Below, piece after piece: positions 44,091 to 53,398 of a DNA stretch of 64,000 nt (the stretch's first letter is position 1; each line of letters begins with the position of its first letter). The position numbers and the translations under genes were made by a program. This DNA is from an uncultured Caulobacterales bacterium. GTDB taxonomy: Bacteria > Pseudomonadota > Alphaproteobacteria > Caulobacterales > Maricaulaceae. The notes beneath the pieces are model-generated. The model did no database searches and was not told the DNA's origin. It saw only the letters and a program-made list of their open reading frames with translations. The stretch is from positions 124,001-188,000 of the forward strand of contig CANNER010000001.1 of assembly GCA_947503715.1 (NCBI GenBank), written 5' to 3'.

Positions 44091-45071
44091 TTCCTGCAAC
44101 GTATCGCGCAGGGGGGACGCCTCGAAAATATCCAGGGCTTCCGCCGCGTCGCGGGAATATTGTTTGGCCATATCCATCGTCGATTCCAGCGCGCCGGAAC
44201 TGCGCAAGAGGGAGACGGCTTTTTCCAAATCCACATCTTGCTGATCATGGTCTACAATCACACGTCGCCAAAACGCTTTGCCCTCATCCGACGCCGTTTC
44301 AAGTGAGCGGATAACGGGAAGCGTCATCTTGCCCTCACGGAAATCATCGCCGACGGATTTACCGAGCGCACTCGCCATGCCGCCATAATCCAGCGCGTCA
44401 TCGACGAGTTGGAAGGCGAGGCCGAGTTTAAGGCCATATTCGCGTAGCGCGTCACGTTCCGCCGCCGGACGTTCGGCAATCACGGGCGCAACTTCGGTCG
44501 CTGCGGCGAAGAGCGCTGCCGTCTTGGCCTCGATCACACGCATGTAATCGGCTTCCGTCATGGCGAGATTGCGCAAGGCAGCGAGTTGTTGCACTTCGCC
44601 TTCGGCAATCACGGAGGACGCATTGGAGAGAATACCGAGCGCTTCCATCGAATCTGTTTCCACCATCAGGTTGAAGGCGCGGGCAAAGAGGAAATCACCG
44701 ACAAGTATCGAGGCGCTATTGCCCCAGATCAGATTGGCGGGCTTCTTGCCGCGCCGCAATGCACTCTCATCCACGACATCATCATGGAGGAGCGTGGCGG
44801 AATGGATGAACTCAACAGCAGCGGCGAGTTTGTGATGGGACGTGCCTTCATAGCCGCAGAGTTGGGCCGCACTTATCGTCAGGAGGGGGCGCAAACGCTT
44901 TCCGCCTGCGCCGACCAAATGCTGTGCGAGGTTCGGAATCAGGCCGACAGAAGACTGCATCCGGTCCAAAATCAACGCATCGACAGCCGCCATATTATCA
45001 CCGGTCAGGTCCCAAAGGGCCTGTGCAGGCGAGAGAGCGGCGTCTTGCCGGATTTGTGCGGGAGCGTTCAC
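44058..45071 (-). CDS. ispB: All-trans polyprenyl diphosphate synthase
   Basis: 337 residues from a GTG at 45071 with AGGTGG ten bases upstream; an ATG at 45137 is possible but lacks support. First Asp-rich motif LLHDDVVDES, second FQLVDDALDYGG, GGKRLRPLLTISAAQLCGY at the N-terminus, and the conserved GNSASILVGDFLFARAF. Makes the long-chain side chain of ubiquinone by adding IPP units to FPP; chain length cannot be read by eye. It converges with the MraY-like gene with overlapping 3' ends and is divergent from the DUF2007 gene. Confidence 0.93.
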   Translation of the reverse strand: MNAPAQIRQDAALSPAQALWDLTGDNMAAVDALILDRMQSSVGLIPNLAQHLVGAGGKRLRPLLTISAAQLCGYEGTSHHKLAAAVEFIHSATLLHDDVVDESALRRGKKPANLIWGNSASILVGDFLFARAFNLMVETDSMEALGILSNASSVIAEGEVQQLAALRNLAMTEADYMRVIEAKTAALFAAATEVAPVIAERPAAERDALREYGLKLGLAFQLVDDALDYGGMASALGKSVGDDFREGKMTLPVIRSLETASDEGKAFWRRVIVDHDQQDVDLEKAVSLLRSSGALESTMDMAKQYSRDAAEALDIFEASPLRDTLQELAGFVVSRIS

Positions 45072-45199
45072 GCGGGTCGAACCACCTTTTCTATTCTTGT
45101 AGAACGTAGTGTGCCACGGCGAAGGCGGCAAGGCCATTTGATGTCACACATGCGAAAGATGGCGTTGCACATTTGCGGGGACGCCCCCACGTAAGGTCT

Positions 45200-45421
45200 A
45201 TGAAATGTATTCTGACGACCAATAATCCCGCGACGCTCAATTTTGCGGAAGCCATCCTGACCGAGGCCGGAATAGATCATTTCGTCATGGATCAGAATAT
45301 GAGTGTGTTGGAGCCGGGCATCATGATTCCCAAACGCCTGATGGTCGTGGACGAGGATGAGAGCGCGGCACGGCGGCAATTGGGGTTGGCCGGGATGGAA
45401 CGGGATTTAATGGCGACTTAA
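45200..45421 (+). CDS. DUF2007 family small protein
   Basis: 73 residues from the ATG at 45200 with GTAAGG upstream. MKCILTTNNPATLNFAEAILTEAGIDHFVMDQNMSVLEPG and RLMVVDEDESAARR match DUF2007, a PII-like putative signal-transducing family of unknown function. It is divergent from ispB, an arrangement I recall in other alphaproteobacteria, and is followed by a palindromic repeat. Confidence 0.8.
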   Translation: MKCILTTNNPATLNFAEAILTEAGIDHFVMDQNMSVLEPGIMIPKRLMVVDEDESAARRQLGLAGMERDLMAT

Positions 45422-45447
45422 AAAATGAAAAACCGATAAATCTCACA

Positions 45448-45560
45448 TGTCATCCCGCACAAGCCTGAAAGGCGTAGATGCGGGACCTGTCGTAACAGAC
45501 TGAGGTTTCATTTGCAGTCGATAGGCCCCGCATCTCCGCTGCGCTATGTGCGGGGTGACA
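45448..45560. repeat. Intergenic palindromic repeat, copy 2
   Basis: The left arm starts TGTCATCCCGCAC and continues to GATGCGGGACCTGTCG; the right arm reads CGATAGGCCCCGCATC and ends GTGCGGGGTGACA. It lies between the DUF2007 gene and glyQ, close to the glyQ start. Same family as the copies at 15669 and 52089. Confidence 0.75.
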
Positions 45561-45639
45561 AATGTATTTTAATCGGCTTCATCTGCCACACCCCACTTCC
45601 CCGCTTGAAAAATTGCCCATCTGGCATAAAGACGCGCTC

Positions 45640-46521
45640 ATGACTGACGCTGCTACAAAACCGACCTCATTTCAGGGCCTCATCCTGACGCTCCAGACCT
45701 ATTGGGCGGCGCAGGGCTGTGTGATTTTGCAGCCCTTTGATACCGAGGTCGGGGCGGGGACATTGCATCCCGCGACGGTGCTCCGCTCGCTGGGGCCGAA
45801 GCCGTGGAACTGCGCCTATGTGCAGCCGTCCCGCCGTCCGGCGGATGGGCGCTACGGCGAAAACCCGAACCGCTTGCAGCATTATTACCAATTTCAGGTC
45901 ATCATGAAGCCGAACCCGGAGAACCTGCAAGAACTCTATCTTGGCAGCCTCGACGCCATCGGGATTGACCGCGACCTGCATGATATACGCTTCGTCGAAG
46001 ATGACTGGGAAAACCCGACCGTGGGCGCGTGGGGGCTGGGTTGGGAAGTCTGGTGCGACGGGATGGAAGTCAGCCAATATACCTATTTCCAACAGGTCGG
46101 CGGCCTCGACCTCGACCTCGTAAGTGGCGAATTAACTTACGGGTTGGAACGGCTCGCCATGTATGTGTTCGATGTCGATAATGTCTATGACCTGCCCTAT
46201 AACGATCACGGCGTGACCTATGGCGAGGTCTTCCACCGGAACGAGGTCGAGCAATCGACTTATAATTTCGAGCACTCAGACGTCGAAAAAATCCGCGCAA
46301 AATTCGAATTTGCAGAAGCGGAATGTAAAGCGCTCCTCGCGCTGGAAAATCCCCTGCCATTGCCCGCCTATGAGCATGCGTTAAAAGCGTCGCATTTGTT
46401 TAATTTGCTCGATGCAAGAGGTGTTGTTAGTCCAACTCAACGCCAAGAATATATCAAACGCGTGCGGGATTTGGCGAAGGGGTCTGCTGAGGCCTATGCG
46501 GCGAGTGAGACAGTCACGTGA
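45640..46521 (+). CDS. glyQ: Glycine--tRNA ligase alpha subunit
   Basis: 293 residues from the ATG at 45640 ([27 protein letters not shown]). Class II synthetase core: [75 protein letters not shown] and [11 protein letters not shown]. It forms the alpha2beta2 GlyRS with GlyS. In most bacteria glyS follows directly; here 575 bases with a palindrome and a DUF559 gene intervene. The frame extends upstream to 45562 without a plausible start. Confidence 0.97.
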   Translation: MTDAATKPTSFQGLILTLQTYWAAQGCVILQPFDTEVGAGTLHPATVLRSLGPKPWNCAYVQPSRRPADGRYGENPNRLQHYYQFQVIMKPNPENLQELYLGSLDAIGIDRDLHDIRFVEDDWENPTVGAWGLGWEVWCDGMEVSQYTYFQQVGGLDLDLVSGELTYGLERLAMYVFDVDNVYDLPYNDHGVTYGEVFHRNEVEQSTYNFEHSDVEKIRAKFEFAEAECKALLALENPLPLPAYEHALKASHLFNLLDARGVVSPTQRQEYIKRVRDLAKGSAEAYAASETVT

Positions 46522-46542
46522 CAGACTTAGCGAAAGAACTCT

Positions 46543-46710
46543 CCTCCACCGCGATAGCGGGGGAGGTGGGCCGCGAAGCGGGTCGGAGGGGGTGCAGCAC
46601 GTCTGTGCTGCCAAAAGACTTCTACGATCTTTCGGCAAAGTCTCCTGCAGGCGCAGACGCGCCTGACCCCCTCCGTCCTGTCGGACACCTCCCCCGCGCT
46701 GCGGTGGAGG
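46543..46710. repeat. Large compound palindrome between glyQ and the DUF559 gene
   Basis: Outer arms CCTCCACCGC (46543-46552) and GCGGTGGAGG (46701-46710) are perfect complements. GCGGGGGAGGTG pairs with CACCTCCCCCGC inside them and CGGAGGGGGT with its partner next. At the tip is a local hairpin GCAGCAC-GTCT-GTGCTGC. Small stems CCGC-GATA-GCGG and CCGCGAAGCGG are also visible. The whole spans 168 bp with no likely coding function. Similar palindromes beside DUF559 genes are familiar from other alphaproteobacteria. Confidence 0.75.
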
Positions 46711-46732
46711 GCGATAGACGCGGGATTTGGTC

Positions 46733-47104
46733 ATGAAAAACGCGACCGCAAAGACACACAAACGCGCCAAAACTCATCGCCGCGCACTCACCGCTGCCGA
46801 AAATATCCTTTGGCAGGAAATCCGCCGCAAACAGATCCACGGCTACCACTTTCGCCGCCAAGTGCCCATTGGTCCGTACATCACCGACTTCGCCTGTGTG
46901 AAGGAAAAACTCATCATCGAAGTTGACGGTATCGGCCATGCAGAGCCCGATGAAATTTCGCGGGATGAAAAACGCACAGCCTATCTCGAACAACTCGGTT
47001 GGCACGTTGTCCGCTTTCAAAATATTGACGTGTTCGATCACATAGATGCCGTTGTCGAACAAATCTGGCACCACCTCAAACAATCAGAGCCTCTCCATGC
47101 CTGA
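46733..47104 (+). CDS. DUF559 family (Vsr-like) nuclease
   Basis: 123 residues from the ATG at 46733. The N-terminus is basic (KTHKRAKTHRRAL), followed by TAAENILWQEIRRKQIHGYHFRRQVPIGPYITDFACVKEKLIIEVDG and WHVVRFQNIDVF. This is the DUF559 fold, related to very-short-patch-repair and other PD-(D/E)XK nucleases; the catalytic pattern is probably the Asp in YITDFAC and Glu-Val-Asp in IIEVDG. It is wedged between glyQ and glyS, with the large palindrome upstream and an eight-base overlap with glyS downstream. Function is unknown in this family. Confidence 0.88.
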   Translation: MKNATAKTHKRAKTHRRALTAAENILWQEIRRKQIHGYHFRRQVPIGPYITDFACVKEKLIIEVDGIGHAEPDEISRDEKRTAYLEQLGWHVVRFQNIDVFDHIDAVVEQIWHHLKQSEPLHA

Positions 47105-49301
47105 ACTCCTATTCGAAATCCTCTCCGAGGAAATTCCTGCGCGGATGCAGGTGCGGGCGGGGGCTGACCTGTCCAAGGCGCTGACCGCTGGGTTGGAGAA
47201 GGCCGGGCTGACCGTTGAGCAGGTTCAGGTTCTGACAGGGCCTCGTCGTCTGACATTTGTCGCCGATGTACCGCTCCGCTCGCCTGATGTCTCCGAAGAA
47301 CGCAAGGGACCACGCGTTGGCTCGCCGGAACGCGCATTAGAAGGCTTTATGAAAGCCGCCGGCCTGACGGATATCTCTGAGGCGGAAATCCGCACCGACC
47401 CTAAAAAGGGCGAGTTCTATGTCGCTGTGATGGAGAGTGCGGGGCGCGATACGTCTGATATTCTTGCGGAACTCATCCCCGAGGTCATGAATAATTTCCC
47501 CTGGCCGAAAGCCATGAAATCCGCCGCGTCGAATTTCCGCTGGGTGCGACCTCTGCGCGGACTCCTGGTCCTGCTGGACGGGGCTTTGGTCGACATTGAA
47601 GTCGGCGGCATAAAGTCCGGCAATACGACTGTCGGCCACCGCCGTCACGGGCCGGGGCCGTTTGTTGTCTCTGACTTCACCACCTATCAATCGCAGCTCG
47701 AAAATGCGGGCCATGTCGTGCTATCGCATGATGCCCGCAAAGAGATCATCCAGTCGAAAGCGTCAGACCTCTGCAAAGCGCAGGGTTTGGAACTCGTCGA
47801 GGATGAGGGGCTGCTCAATGAAGTCGCGGGCCTGACCGAATGGCCAGTTGTTCTGCTCGGCGATATGGATGCGGATTTCCTCAATCTGCCGGATGAAGTC
47901 ATCCGCCTGACCCTGAAATCGCATCAAAAAACATTCACCGTGCGCGACCCAAAAACGGGCAAACTCGCGCCGCATTACATCATCGTCGCCAATCAGGTTG
48001 CACCCGATGGCGGCGAGGCGATTAAATCCGGGAATGGTAAAGTTATCTCCGCGCGTCTGTCAGATGCCGTCTTCTTCCAGACCGAAGACCGGAAGAAAAA
48101 CTTGATCGACTATTACGATCAACTCGACACGGTCGTGTTTCACAAGAAGCTCGGCACGATCCGGGACAAGGCTGAACGCGTCGCGGCATTGGCCCGCGAA
48201 CTCGCGCCGAAGGTCGGGGCGGACCCTGACGCGGCGGAATATGCGGCCAAGCTCGCAAAATGTGATTTGGTCACGCAGACCGTGATCGAGGCGACGAGCC
48301 TGCAGGGGCAAATCGGGCGGCTGATGTATGAGGCGGAAGGCGGCAATGCCGCCATCGCCACAGCCATCGAGGAACATTACAAACCCCAAGGCCCGTCTGA
48401 GCCCGTCCCGTCTGAGCCCGTCGCGATTGCCGTGGCGCTGGCGGATAAGCTCGACACGCTGGTCGGGTTCTGGGCGATTGATGAAAAACCAACGGGCAGC
48501 AAGGACCCGTTCGCGCTCCGCCGCGCGGCGCTGGGCGTGGTTCGGATTATTTTGGAGAATGGGGTTCGGTTGGACCTTGGAAAAATTCTTCCAGATAGAG
48601 TGTTTTATTTACTGAACAGCTTGGCTGATAAACATTCAAGCGAACTAACACGTGCGCAAAGCGTTTTGTCGTCGAGAGGATTTGACGACGCAGCTAGAGA
48701 TTTAGATGAGCAGGTCTTTAATGAAACTTATGCTGAAGCTTGGAAAACTGATGAGTCGACAGGACAAGGGCAGGTCTTAACTACTGGGCGAGACCTCCTC
48801 GCCTTCATCCTCGACCGCCTAAAAGTCTATCTTCGCGACCAAGGCATCCGCCATGACATTATCGACGCGGCACTGACCGACGGGCAAGACGACCTCGTCG
48901 CCATCGTCAATCGCGTCACGGCGTTGCAGGACTTCCTCTCCACACCCGAGGGCGAAAACCTCCTCGCGGGGTATAAACGCGCGGCGAATATCCTGAAAGC
49001 GGAGGCCAAGAAGGGCGATCTGCCAGAAGGTGATGCGAATCGTCCGACGGATGAACACGGCGCGGCTCTGTTTGACGCCCTGAATTCCGCTAAACCGACC
49101 ATTTCAAAGGCGCTCGCCGCAGAGGACTATGCAAGTGCTATGACCAGTCTCGCCGATTTGCGCGAACCAATTGATGCATTTTTTACCCATACGCAGATTA
49201 TTTCAGATGACACCGCTGTCAAAGAGAACAACCTTCGACTCCTCGGCCTGATGCGTGATACGGCGCGGCAAATTGCGGATTTCGAGGCTATTCAAGGCTA
49301 A
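47097..49301 (+). CDS. glyS: Glycine--tRNA ligase beta subunit
   Basis: 734 residues from the ATG at 47097 (MPELLFEILSEEIPARMQ), within the end of the DUF559 gene. Typical GlyS features: GPRRLTFVADVP, FPWPKAMKSAASNFRWVRPLRGLLVLLDG, RRHGPGPF, HQKTFTVRDPKTGKLAPHYIIVAN, DKLDTLVGFWAIDEKPTGSKDPFALRRAALG and the C-terminal DLLAFILDRLKVYLRDQGIRHDIIDA. Between those last two blocks (about residues 485-565) the coding DNA (48545-48790) is visibly more A/T-rich than the rest, in a variable insertion. It supplies tRNA binding to GlyRS. Confidence 0.96.
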   Translation: MPELLFEILSEEIPARMQVRAGADLSKALTAGLEKAGLTVEQVQVLTGPRRLTFVADVPLRSPDVSEERKGPRVGSPERALEGFMKAAGLTDISEAEIRTDPKKGEFYVAVMESAGRDTSDILAELIPEVMNNFPWPKAMKSAASNFRWVRPLRGLLVLLDGALVDIEVGGIKSGNTTVGHRRHGPGPFVVSDFTTYQSQLENAGHVVLSHDARKEIIQSKASDLCKAQGLELVEDEGLLNEVAGLTEWPVVLLGDMDADFLNLPDEVIRLTLKSHQKTFTVRDPKTGKLAPHYIIVANQVAPDGGEAIKSGNGKVISARLSDAVFFQTEDRKKNLIDYYDQLDTVVFHKKLGTIRDKAERVAALARELAPKVGADPDAAEYAAKLAKCDLVTQTVIEATSLQGQIGRLMYEAEGGNAAIATAIEEHYKPQGPSEPVPSEPVAIAVALADKLDTLVGFWAIDEKPTGSKDPFALRRAALGVVRIILENGVRLDLGKILPDRVFYLLNSLADKHSSELTRAQSVLSSRGFDDAARDLDEQVFNETYAEAWKTDESTGQGQVLTTGRDLLAFILDRLKVYLRDQGIRHDIIDAALTDGQDDLVAIVNRVTALQDFLSTPEGENLLAGYKRAANILKAEAKKGDLPEGDANRPTDEHGAALFDALNSAKPTISKALAAEDYASAMTSLADLREPIDAFFTHTQIISDDTAVKENNLRLLGLMRDTARQIADFEAIQG

Positions 49302-49374
49302 AGCCCCACCCCTCACATCCGTCGGTTTACACCATGGTCCCGATTGTTATGGGGCGTGGAAGTGAAAGTCTAAT

Positions 49375-49395
49375 CCTTCTCCCCATAGGAGAAGG
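49375..49395. repeat. Hairpin upstream of ppdK
   Basis: CCTTCTCC (49375-49382) and GGAGAAGG (49388-49395) form a perfect eight-pair stem with a five-base loop, 27 bases before the ppdK ATG. The sequence resembles short CTTCTCC/GGAGAAG palindromes scattered in alphaproteobacterial genomes. No U-run follows, so a terminator for glyS is unlikely. Confidence 0.5.
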
Positions 49396-49421
49396 GGGTA
49401 GTTTTAATAGGGTCGGTAACG

Positions 49422-52073
49422 ATGACAAAATGGGTTTATAACTTCGGCGGCGGAACGGCCGAGGGCGACACATCCATGAAGAACCTGTTGGGCGGGAAGG
49501 GTGCGAACCTGGCCGAAATGGCCTCGATTGGTTTGCCCGTACCCCCCGGTTTCACACTGACAGCCGACGTTTGCACGACTTATTATGAGAATGGCGAGGT
49601 CTATCCTGACGGGATGGATGCGCAGATCATTGACGGTCTCGCACATATCGAAAAACTCACCGGTAAGACGTTCGGTGATGCTCATAATCCGCTCCTCGTG
49701 TCTGTTCGCTCCGGCGCGCGGGCCTCCATGCCGGGCATGATGGACACGGTCCTGAACCTTGGCCTGAATGACGAGACTGTCGAAGGTCTCGCGAAGCTTT
49801 CCGGCGACCGCCGCTTTGCGCTGGACAGCTATCGCCGCTTCATCACCATGTATTCCGATGTTGTGCTCGGCGTGCATCACCACGCCTATGAAGACGTGCT
49901 GGAAATGCACAAGGACACGCAGGGCTATATGCTCGACACGGAAATGACAGCTGAGGATTGGGCGACGGTTATCGAAGAGTTCAAAGCCATCACGAAACGC
50001 GCATTGGGTCGCGATTTCCCACAGGACGCGCGCGAGCAATTGCAGGGCGCAGTGGACGCTGTATTCGGGTCATGGATGAATGATCGCGCCGTCGTCTATC
50101 GCCGCCTGAACGATATCCCCGCTGCCTGGGGCACGGCCGTGAATGTACAGGCCATGGTCTTTGGCAATATGGGCGAAACCTCTGCCACAGGCGTGGCCTT
50201 CACCCGCGATCCGTCCACGGGCGCGAATGAATATTACGGCGAATTCCTGATAAATGCGCAGGGCGAAGATGTTGTCGCAGGTATCCGCACACCGCAAACC
50301 CTGACCAAACATGCGCGCATCGAGATGGGCGAAACGGCGCCATCCATGGAAGAAGCCATGCCGGAAGTTTACGGCCAACTCGCCGAGACTTTCGTCAAAC
50401 TCGAAGGTCATTACCGCGACATGCAGGATATTGAGTTTACCGTGGAGCAGGGCAAACTCTGGATGTTGCAGACACGCACGGGCAAGCGCACGGCGCGGGC
50501 GGCGTTAAAAATCGCGGTGGATATGGCCGAGGCCGGACAAATCACGAGGGACGAAGCCCTGATGCGCGTCGACCCGCTCTCGCTCGATCAACTCCTTCAC
50601 CCGACGCTTAATCCCGATGCACCGCGCGATATCATTGCGATGGGACTGCCCGCCTCTCCGGGTGCCGCGATTGGCGAAGTCGTGTTCAGCTCGGACGAAG
50701 CGGAAACGCTGTCCAAGGCTGGACATAAAGTCATTCTCGTGCGGATTGAGACTTCTCCCGAAGACATTCACGGCATGCACGCGGCGGAAGCGATTGTGAC
50801 GGCGCGGGGCGGTATGACCTCTCACGCGGCTGTGGTTGCGCGCGGCATGGGCACGCCTTGCGTCTCCGGCGCAGGACAAATCCGCATTGATTACGCGGCG
50901 GGCGAGTTTTCCGTCGCGGGCCGCACTGTGAAAAAAGGCGATATCGTCACGGTGGACGGCGCGACGGGTCAGGTCTTTGCCGGGGCCGTGGATATGGTCC
51001 AGCCAGAACTCTCCGGCGACTTCGCGAAAGTGATGGACTGGGCAGATGAAGCGCGCACACTCGGTATCCGCACCAATGCGGAAACGCCGCTGGACGTGCA
51101 AACCGCGATTGATTTCGGCGCGGAAGGTATTGGCCTTTGCCGGACCGAACATATGTTTTTTGAGGCCGACCGCCTCGCCAATTTCCGCGAGATGATTTTG
51201 GCCGAAGATAAGGCCGGGCGTGAATCCGCCCTCGCGAAAATCCTGCCCGTACAACGCGAAGACTTCGCCGCAATCTTCCGGATCATGGGCGGCTTGCCCT
51301 GTACGGTCCGTCTGCTTGACCCGCCGCTCCATGAATTCCTCCCGCATACGGAAAAGGATATCGAGTCGGTCGCGAAAGAGATTGGTGTCCCCGCCGGAGA
51401 ACTCATGCGCCGCGCCCGCGAATTGGAAGAGAGCAATCCTATGCTCGGTCACCGCGGCTGTCGTCTCGGCATTTCCTATCCCGAAATTTACGAAATGCAG
51501 GCCCGCGCGATTTTCGAAGCGCAGAAATCCGTGAATACGGAGAAGGGATCCGCGCCCGTCGTCGAAATCATGATCCCGCTCGTGTCCTCCGCGAAAGAAC
51601 TCGAAATTCTGAAAGCCCGTATTGACGCAATTGCGGAAGAGGTTGGCGCGCTGGATTATATTATCGGTACCATGATTGAACTCCCACGTGCGGCGCTCCG
51701 TGCGGGCGACATTGCGGAACATGCGGAGTTCTTCAGCTTCGGCACAAATGACCTGACCCAGACGACATTCGGCCTGTCCCGCGATGATGCAGGGCGCTTC
51801 CTGCCGGATTACGTCGCGGCGGGGATTGTCGAAAAAGACCCCTTTGTCAGCCTCGACATTGACGGTGTCGGCGACCTCATCCAAATCGCGGCGGAGCGCG
51901 GCAAAGCCGTTAAGTCTGGTATTAAAATGGGCATTTGCGGCGAACATGGCGGCGATCCGGCTTCTATCAAATTCTGCCATGATACCGGCTTAAACTATGT
52001 CTCCTGCTCACCGTACCGCGTCCCGATTGCACGATTGGCTGCGGCTCAGGCGGCGATTGGGGCGAAGGTTTAG
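49422..52073 (+). CDS. ppdK: Pyruvate, phosphate dikinase
   Basis: 883 residues, full length. N-terminal ATP-grasp domain: KNLLGGKGANLAEMASIGLPVPPGFTLT and SVRSGARASMPGMMDTVLNLG. Central phosphohistidine domain: EAIVTARGGMTSHAAVVARGMGTPCVSG with the swivelling His in MTSHAA. C-terminal PEP-binding barrel: GIGLCRTEHMFF, MLGHRGCRLGI, EIMIPLVSSAKEL, SFGTNDLTQTTFG and MGICGEHGGDPASI. It interconverts pyruvate, ATP and Pi with PEP, AMP and PPi, linking the TCA cycle to gluconeogenesis. Monocistronic by spacing. Confidence 0.97.
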   Translation: MTKWVYNFGGGTAEGDTSMKNLLGGKGANLAEMASIGLPVPPGFTLTADVCTTYYENGEVYPDGMDAQIIDGLAHIEKLTGKTFGDAHNPLLVSVRSGARASMPGMMDTVLNLGLNDETVEGLAKLSGDRRFALDSYRRFITMYSDVVLGVHHHAYEDVLEMHKDTQGYMLDTEMTAEDWATVIEEFKAITKRALGRDFPQDAREQLQGAVDAVFGSWMNDRAVVYRRLNDIPAAWGTAVNVQAMVFGNMGETSATGVAFTRDPSTGANEYYGEFLINAQGEDVVAGIRTPQTLTKHARIEMGETAPSMEEAMPEVYGQLAETFVKLEGHYRDMQDIEFTVEQGKLWMLQTRTGKRTARAALKIAVDMAEAGQITRDEALMRVDPLSLDQLLHPTLNPDAPRDIIAMGLPASPGAAIGEVVFSSDEAETLSKAGHKVILVRIETSPEDIHGMHAAEAIVTARGGMTSHAAVVARGMGTPCVSGAGQIRIDYAAGEFSVAGRTVKKGDIVTVDGATGQVFAGAVDMVQPELSGDFAKVMDWADEARTLGIRTNAETPLDVQTAIDFGAEGIGLCRTEHMFFEADRLANFREMILAEDKAGRESALAKILPVQREDFAAIFRIMGGLPCTVRLLDPPLHEFLPHTEKDIESVAKEIGVPAGELMRRARELEESNPMLGHRGCRLGISYPEIYEMQARAIFEAQKSVNTEKGSAPVVEIMIPLVSSAKELEILKARIDAIAEEVGALDYIIGTMIELPRAALRAGDIAEHAEFFSFGTNDLTQTTFGLSRDDAGRFLPDYVAAGIVEKDPFVSLDIDGVGDLIQIAAERGKAVKSGIKMGICGEHGGDPASIKFCHDTGLNYVSCSPYRVPIARLAAAQAAIGAKV

Positions 52074-52088
52074 CGATTACATATGAAG

Positions 52089-52179
52089 TGTCACCCCGCA
52101 CTTGATGCGGGACCTATCGTCGGGTCTCTTAAATTTGCAGTTTGAAAACGACAGGCCCCGCATCAAGTGCGGGGTGACA
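52089..52179. repeat. Intergenic palindromic repeat, copy 3
   Basis: The best preserved copy: the left arm TGTCACCCCGCACTTGATGC and the right arm GCATCAAGTGCGGGGTGACA are perfect complements, enclosing GGGACCTATCGTCG and CGACAGGCCCC segments that can pair further. It lies 16 bases after the ppdK stop and may act as transcript end or mRNA-stabilising stem. Confidence 0.8.
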
Positions 52180-52258
52180 AGTTGTTTGTGTGCCATTCCG
52201 TTTGATATAATTTTCACTCCGGCATGACACAGGCATCAAATTCCCTTATTGTGTATTT

Positions 52259-53398
52259 ATGAAACATCTCCTCCTCCTCGCCTCCGCCGCTTTTGTCCTC
52301 TCCGCTTGTGAGTCCTATCCGACGCCTTCAGCGACAAATTCTGCAAAGGCGATGTCGACAGGGGTGACGCCGATGACGTCTGCGCCGCTGGATATGTCCG
52401 CGCCGCTTACCCGGATTGCCTTCGGGTCTTGCCTTAGCGAGACGGAAGACCAGTCGATCTGGAATACACTCGGTGCGGAAAATCCCGATATTTTCCTGTT
52501 CACGGGCGATAATGTTTACGGCGATACCTATACATCCGACCCGCGCTGGACAGACCCGTCCATGCCAAAAATGCGTGAAAGCTATAACACGCTCGCCTCT
52601 GTGCCGGAATTTACGAATTTCCGCAAAGATGTCCCGTTGCTGACAACATGGGACGACCATGATTACGGCGCGAATGATGGCGGGGCTTATTACCCGTTCA
52701 AAAATCTGGCAGAGCAAATCTATCTCGACGCGTGGGATGTTCCCGCATCAGATGAACGACGCGCGCGTGAGGGCGTCCACACATCCAAAATTATAGGGCC
52801 GGTGGGGCAGCGTGTACAGATTATCATGCTCGATACGCGGTTCTTCCGGACAAATCTGCAAGCGGCAACCCGTGATCAATATGGCGAGCCGGGAACCGAA
52901 CGCTACGTCCCGATCGAGGGCGGACACGGTACAATGCTGGGCGAGGCGCAATGGGAGTGGTTGGCGGATGAGTTACAGAAACCCGCCGAACTCCGCCTGA
53001 TTGTGTCGTCCATCCAGGTCATCGCGGATGGTCATGGCTGGGAAGCCTGGCGCACGATGCCAGCCGAGCGTGAGAAGTTTTACAATTTGCTTGATGAGAG
53101 CGACGCGGAAGGCATTATCCTGATTTCCGGGGATCGGCATTCCGGCTCGATCTATCGCCGTGACGATGTGCTGGATTACCCGCTCTATGAGGTCACAGCC
53201 TCGTCGCTCAATCGTCCGGCCAGCGCTTTTCGGGCCAGAAGCGGTGAAACCCGCGTCGAGGACGGGCCTTACCGTCTACATACCATGCAGTTCGAGGTGA
53301 ATTACGGCTTGATCGATGTGGATTGGGCCGCGCGAACGGCAGAGTTACAGGTGGTTAGCCCGGGTGCCGGGACCTTCACGAACCGATTTGACTTCTAA
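52259..53398 (+). CDS. PhoD-like alkaline phosphatase/phosphodiesterase, lipoprotein
   Basis: 379 residues. Signal peptide with lipobox LSAC (Cys17), then a Ser/Thr/Pro-rich linker. Metallophosphoesterase features of the PhoD family: IAFGSCLSETEDQSIW (Cys and Ser region), FTGDNVYGDTY, TTWDDHDYGANDGG, IIMLDTRFFRT and LISGDRHSGSIY. It would release phosphate from phosphomonoesters or diesters at the cell surface. It stands alone between the palindromic repeat and the SleB-type gene. A Pho box was not seen. Confidence 0.9.
   Translation: MKHLLLLASAAFVLSACESYPTPSATNSAKAMSTGVTPMTSAPLDMSAPLTRIAFGSCLSETEDQSIWNTLGAENPDIFLFTGDNVYGDTYTSDPRWTDPSMPKMRESYNTLASVPEFTNFRKDVPLLTTWDDHDYGANDGGAYYPFKNLAEQIYLDAWDVPASDERRAREGVHTSKIIGPVGQRVQIIMLDTRFFRTNLQAATRDQYGEPGTERYVPIEGGHGTMLGEAQWEWLADELQKPAELRLIVSSIQVIADGHGWEAWRTMPAEREKFYNLLDESDAEGIILISGDRHSGSIYRRDDVLDYPLYEVTASSLNRPASAFRARSGETRVEDGPYRLHTMQFEVNYGLIDVDWAARTAELQVVSPGAGTFTNRFDF

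Noticed and set aside
46518-46736. 72-residue frame directly after glyQ
   Set aside because: It translates the large palindrome and has no ribosome site; non-coding repeat is the better explanation.
50505-51980. 491-residue open frame antisense to ppdK
   Set aside because: The plus strand encodes a complete, motif-rich PPDK; the antisense frame is a by-product of GC-rich codon usage and resembles no family.
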